DNA from: Clostridiales bacterium UBA4644
GTDB taxonomy: Bacteria; Bacillota; Clostridia; Oscillospirales; Butyricicoccaceae
Direction of reading: 5' to 3'
DNA length: 9,146 nucleotides
Assembly: GCA_002405755.1 (NCBI GenBank)
Contig: DHMK01000008.1
Coordinates: forward strand, 6,308-15,453
A model generated the notes under the pieces. It had not been told where the DNA came from. It saw nothing but the letters and a program-made list of their open reading frames with translations, and made no database searches. This document shows, piece by piece, positions 6,537-9,146 of the stretch (positions within the stretch are counted from its first letter, which is position 1; every line of letters starts with the position of its first letter). Both the position numbers and the translations under genes were made by a program.

Positions 6537-7952
6537 ATGAAGTATGATCTGAACGCGCTGGACGCCGCGCTGAGCGCCCGCATCCAAAAGAAAAAGCTCC
6601 CCGGCGTTTCCGTCTGCGTCCGCGGACCCGAGGGCGTCATCTTTGAAAAGGGCTATGGCGTCGCCAACGACAAGGGCATGCCCCTGAACGAGCACACCGT
6701 GATGGGCATCGCCTCCATGAGCAAATCTACCGCCACGCTGGCTCTGTGCATCCTGGCCACGGAGGGCAAGTGCTCCTTCAGCGATCCCGTCACCAAATAT
6801 TTCCCTACCTTCCGCATGAAGGGTATCCCCGCCGACAATGTGACCCTGCATCATCTGGCCACCCACACTGCCGGCATTCCGCCCATGGAGCCGCTGGAGT
6901 GGTCCATCGCTCTGAACAGCACCCAGCGGGCGGAGACCGACTGGACCCGCGCCATGCGGGCCACCGCCCCCAATCAGATGAACACCATCCAGCAGGTGGT
7001 GGATTATATCTCCGAGGGCCGCTACCCCACCCTGGGCGAGCCGGGCCTTTATATGAGCTATTCCAACGAGGGCTACGCCATCCTCTCCTATGTGGTGGAT
7101 CAGGCGGCGGGCTATCCGTTGGAGCAGTTTTTGAAGGATCGGGTCTTCGGGCCCATGGGCATGACCCGCACCGTCCTGGATGAAGACGCCTCCGAGGCCC
7201 GGGCTATGGCCGGAGGCAACATCACCAGCCTTTGGGAGCGGGATGAGGAGGGCAACTTCACCTGCGACGATGGCTGGAGCGTCCTGCCGCCCTTCCGGGC
7301 CTGCGCCTGCGTCAAGTCCACGGCCCATGACATGGCCCGCTACTATCAGTGCATCTCCAACCACGGCGTTTTGGATGGGGCGCAGGTGATCCCCGCCGCC
7401 GCGGCGGATATGATGGTGGGCGAGGCCTTCCCCTTGACGGAAAAGCCCTATTACTGCTACGGCCTGAACAAGCGCCTCTGGAAGGGCCACACCATCTGCG
7501 AGCATTCCGGCGGCCTCCACGGCGTTTCTACCCACGGCGGCCTGCTGCTGGGCGAAAATTACGGCTTTGCCGCCCTGTGCAACGAGGGCGATCAGGATAC
7601 CGACGACCTTTGCCAGATGATGTATAACATGATCATCGGCCAGCCGCTGGAGGAGCCGCACATCTGGCTGCAGCCCACGGAGAAGCCCTTCAGCGATCCG
7701 GAGATGCTGCTGGGCAGTTATATCTGCCACGAGGGCGAGCCTGTGATCATGAAGGTCTATCAGGACGAAAAGGGCCAGCTGTTGGCCAGCCGTCCCGCAG
7801 GCGAATACCGCATGGTCCATTGCGGCGAGGGCTGGTTCCAGTTCTATAACAAGAGCGGCGAGCTGATGGGCCGCTGCCATTTCTGGGTGCGCGATGGCAA
7901 GGCCTGGGGCGTGCAGATCTATACCCGCATCTATCAGCGCATCGAAGACTGA
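6537..7952 (+). CDS. Serine hydrolase of the class C beta-lactamase / penicillin-binding fold
   Basis: The 471-residue protein has the three active-site elements of the Beta-lactamase (PF00144) family: SMSK at 60-63 (nucleophile Ser60, Lys63), YSN at 175-177 (Tyr175), and HSGG at 323-326 in place of the KTG triad. HxG at this place is common in esterases and D-aminopeptidases of the family. Residues about 380-471 form a small C-terminal beta-rich extension. There is no signal peptide or N-terminal membrane segment, so it should act in the cytoplasm. That argues against a cell-wall penicillin-binding role or antibiotic resistance and for a peptidase or esterase. The start is ATG 6537 because AGAGGAG (6521-6527) lies 9 nt upstream and the promoter overlaps the region before it. 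The gene is probably monocistronic and ends at the terminator at 7966-7998. The substrate is unknown. Confidence 0.88.
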   Translation: MKYDLNALDAALSARIQKKKLPGVSVCVRGPEGVIFEKGYGVANDKGMPLNEHTVMGIASMSKSTATLALCILATEGKCSFSDPVTKYFPTFRMKGIPADNVTLHHLATHTAGIPPMEPLEWSIALNSTQRAETDWTRAMRATAPNQMNTIQQVVDYISEGRYPTLGEPGLYMSYSNEGYAILSYVVDQAAGYPLEQFLKDRVFGPMGMTRTVLDEDASEARAMAGGNITSLWERDEEGNFTCDDGWSVLPPFRACACVKSTAHDMARYYQCISNHGVLDGAQVIPAAAADMMVGEAFPLTEKPYYCYGLNKRLWKGHTICEHSGGLHGVSTHGGLLLGENYGFAALCNEGDQDTDDLCQMMYNMIIGQPLEEPHIWLQPTEKPFSDPEMLLGSYICHEGEPVIMKVYQDEKGQLLASRPAGEYRMVHCGEGWFQFYNKSGELMGRCHFWVRDGKAWGVQIYTRIYQRIED

Positions 7953-7965
7953 ACATTGCAAAAAG

Positions 7966-7998
7966 ACAGCCCATCCGGCAAGGACGGGCTGTTTGTTT
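7966..7998. terminator. Bidirectional intrinsic terminator between convergent genes
   Basis: ACAGCCC (7966-7972) pairs with GGGCTGT (7986-7992). After one A/C mismatch, TCC (7974-7976) pairs with GGA (7982-7984) around GGCAA. On the plus strand TTTGTTT follows; on the minus strand the stem is followed by TCTTTTTG. It can therefore end both the hydrolase gene from the left and the membrane-protein gene from the right. Confidence 0.85.
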
Positions 7999-8019
7999 AT
8001 CCGGCGAAACGGGGGGCGC

Positions 8020-8655
8020 TTATCGGCCGCCTTGCTCTGCGGCAGACCGCTGGCAAAAGGCCACCAGCTCCGGCAGCAGCAGGGGCAGCAGAAGCGCCCC
8101 AAGACCGCAGCGCAGCCAGGTGGAGGCAGGCTCCAGCCGGGAGAGCACATCGGCATAAAAGCCCTGGCCCACAAGCTCCAGCATGGGCTGGTAGCCGGTC
8201 AGCGCCGTGATCTGCCAGAGCACGCTGCCCAGCCAGAGCAGCAGAAGGAGAAGGGCGGCAGTCCGCCAGGCCCGGAGCGTCTCGCAGCCGCTTTGCTTCA
8301 GCCAGCCCAGCAGCAGCCACAGCGCTCCCGGCACGCTCAGCAGCCCCAGGCATACCAGCGCCGGAGGGACCGTTCCGGCGGCAAAATGCAGGATCGCGCC
8401 TGCGCCGCCGCCCAGCGCCCCCAGCAGCAAAAGCCCGCCGCAGACCGTGCGCCGCCAGCCGGAGACCGCCCGGGGAAGGACGGAGAGCAGCAGGCCGCAG
8501 CCCAAAAAGGCGGGGATCCAGTTGAGAAACAGCCGGTCATACAGCGGCCGCTCCACGGTGAACTGTCCGGCGGTCAGCACCAGCGCCATGCCCCAGAAAA
8601 GCAAGAGGGCAGTCCGGCGCGCCTGCGCCGCGGGGGAACGGTCAGGGTTCGTCAT
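8020..8655 (-). CDS. Unrecognised six-helix membrane protein
   Basis: I do not recognise a family. The 211-residue product has six hydrophobic stretches, at about 15-33, 43-60, 71-90, 97-118, 132-153 and 180-200, with short charged loops. The N-terminus (TNPDRSPAAQARR) and the basic loops (62-69 RAVSGWRR, 128-131) suggest a cytoplasmic N-terminus. No catalytic or transport motif is visible. The start is ATG 8653-8655 because AAGGAGG lies 10 nt upstream; a longer reading from 8700 would put that ribosome site inside the gene. It has its own promoter at 8718-8747 and converges on the hydrolase gene, sharing its terminator. The leucine-rich composition could mimic many families, but the intact frame, strong ribosome site, promoter and terminator support a real gene. 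Confidence 0.72.
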   Translation of the reverse strand: MTNPDRSPAAQARRTALLLFWGMALVLTAGQFTVERPLYDRLFLNWIPAFLGCGLLLSVLPRAVSGWRRTVCGGLLLLGALGGGAGAILHFAAGTVPPALVCLGLLSVPGALWLLLGWLKQSGCETLRAWRTAALLLLLLWLGSVLWQITALTGYQPMLELVGQGFYADVLSRLEPASTWLRCGLGALLLPLLLPELVAFCQRSAAEQGGR

Positions 8656-8717
8656 GAGAGATACGCCTCCTTTTTTGATCCAATGGCGGACGGCGAACAA
8701 AAGCGGGGGTCAGTATC

Positions 8718-8747
8718 AGTGTAACAGGGGGGGGGAACGCCTGTCAA
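8718..8747 (-). promoter_or_regulatory. Promoter of the membrane-protein gene, with a nine-G run in the spacer
   Basis: The minus strand reads TTGACA (8742-8747), an 18-bp spacer, and TACACT (8718-8723) with TGT directly before it as an extended -10. The spacer contains nine consecutive C on the minus strand (G on plus, 8727-8735). An inverted repeat GCCTGT (8739-8744) / ACAGGC (8753-8758) overlaps the -35 box and could be an operator. Confidence 0.6.
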
Positions 8748-8760
8748 CGGCAACAGGCCG

Positions 8761-8883
8761 GCGCAGGAAAAAACCGGCAGTCTGACCAAACCGGCAAAAA
8801 CTTTTTTGGGGAAATATTTTTTCAGCGGCACAAAAAAGACGGGCAAGGCTCCCTGCTGGTAAGAAAGTAAAATCAAATTTCTT
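8761..8883. other. AT-rich non-coding stretch, probable end of an integrative element
   Basis: No gene is visible. AAACCGGCA occurs twice (8771-8779 and 8788-8796), followed by A/T runs between about 8796 and 8840. Composition is clearly more AT-rich than the genes to the left. It lies between a chromosomal-looking gene and the 3' end of a large serine recombinase gene. In elements carrying such recombinases the attachment site often lies close behind the recombinase gene, so the junction may be here. I cannot name the exact core. Confidence 0.35.
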
Positions 8884-8915
8884 GGAACAGGCATGATTTC
8901 GCTCATGCCTGTTCC
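8884..8915 (-). terminator. 13-bp perfect hairpin overlapping the recombinase stop codon
   Basis: GGAACAGGCATGA (8884-8896) is the exact reverse complement of TCATGCCTGTTCC (8903-8915) around a 6-nt loop. The right arm contains the last codons and the TGA stop (8903-8905) of the minus-strand recombinase. After the stem the minus strand continues with AAGAAATTTGATTTT, a broken T-rich tract, so it is a plausible terminator for that gene. Confidence 0.65.
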
Positions 8916-9146
8916 GCTTTTAGCAGCTCATCCACGGGAATGTAGCCCACAAGGTCGTACTCGATATGTACCTTCTGTCTGCGCTTGCCGCTGGATTTGT
9001 CCGGGGCATCTACATAGACCGCCTTGACAAGCTCTCTGAGGGCATAGGGGGTCAGCTCCGTGAGGGTGCTGTTCCTCTTTACCCGCTGAACAAACTGCTC
9101 TATATTCTCTGCCTGTTGTTCCTGTTCATGGATTTGCTGTTGCAGA
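8903..9146 (-). CDS. Large serine recombinase, C-terminal end (partial, runs off the window)
   Basis: The last 80 codons of a gene entering from the right edge are visible; the first complete codon is at 9143-9145. The reading matches my memory of the tail of TnpX/TndX-like site-specific recombinases of Firmicutes integrative elements (DUF4368 region). There is a glutamine/glutamate-rich coiled coil (residues 1-17 of the fragment), then NIEQFVQRVKR, LTELTPYALRELVKAVYVDAPDK, GKRRQKVHIEYDLVGYIP and DELLKAEQA at the stop. Such enzymes cut and rejoin DNA with an N-terminal catalytic serine to integrate or excise an element; that domain lies outside the window. Codon use differs from the neighbours (CAA, GAA, ATA, GTA and AGA are frequent), as expected for acquired DNA. 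Completeness of the gene cannot be judged. Confidence 0.85.
   Translation of the reverse strand, partial: LQQQIHEQEQQAENIEQFVQRVKRNSTLTELTPYALRELVKAVYVDAPDKSSGKRRQKVHIEYDLVGYIPVDELLKAEQA

Noticed and set aside
4986..8174. Minus-strand open frame of 1062 codons across trkH and the hydrolase
   Set aside because: It runs antisense through two clear genes and a terminator, has a low-complexity His/Gly/Gln/Ala-rich product, and no suitable ribosome site or family resemblance.
8656..8700. Longer start of the membrane protein at 8700
   Set aside because: The strong AAGGAGG would fall inside the gene; it is placed to serve the ATG at 8653-8655.
7894..8724. Plus-strand open frame of 276 codons starting inside the hydrolase gene
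   Set aside because: It passes through the intrinsic terminator and runs antisense to the membrane-protein gene; its Gln/Arg/Pro-rich product is typical of the complement of a Leu-rich gene.

Overview
The window looks like a chromosomal stretch of a GC-rich member of the Clostridia, most likely an Oscillospiraceae/Ruminococcaceae-type gut anaerobe. The evidence is strong Shine-Dalgarno sites (AGGAGG), sigma-A promoters of TTGACA/TATAAT type, genes rich in GGC/CTG/GCC codons, a CTCCCTC-type intergenic palindromic repeat, and a right-hand edge that enters a mobile element of the kind common in gut Firmicutes. The assignment rests on style and protein resemblance, not on a marker gene.

Layout. 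Bases 1-217 hold no gene but contain a nested palindromic repeat (about 1-148) and a GC-rich hairpin cluster behind the first operon. Bases 218-3308, minus strand, are a tightly coupled three-gene operon read right to left: a MarR-family regulator (TTG start), an orphan E2/CAT-like acyltransferase-fold protein, and an acyl-CoA synthetase. The genes overlap by 4 nt (ATGA) and 1 nt (TAATG). The operon has a perfect-consensus promoter (TTGACA, 17 bp, TATAAT), and a palindrome lying on the expected transcription start is probably the regulator's own operator. The likely job is activation of a carboxylic acid to its CoA thioester, with the E2-like protein as a possible acyl acceptor or transferase. 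That protein has Glu where the family's catalytic His should be.

Bases 3551-6419, plus strand, are a divergent trkA-trkH operon encoding a complete potassium uptake system: a gating subunit with two RCK_N and two RCK_C domains, and a membrane pore subunit with four selectivity-filter repeats. Bases 6537-7952 encode a cytoplasmic-looking serine hydrolase of the class C beta-lactamase fold with its own promoter. It ends at a bidirectional terminator (7966-7998) shared with the convergent minus-strand gene 8020-8655, an unrecognised six-helix membrane protein. The promoter of that gene has nine G residues inside its spacer.

Bases 8656-8902 hold this promoter and then an AT-rich stretch with short repeats. 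Bases 8903-9146, minus strand, are the C-terminal 80 residues of a large serine recombinase (DUF4368-type tail) whose body lies beyond the window. Such genes usually sit at one end of an integrative element, so the junction between element and chromosome probably lies between about 8761 and 8902.

Most of the window is ordinary housekeeping. The points most worth a second look are the MarR/E2-like/ligase operon with its altered active site, the poly-G promoter, and the mobile-element boundary.
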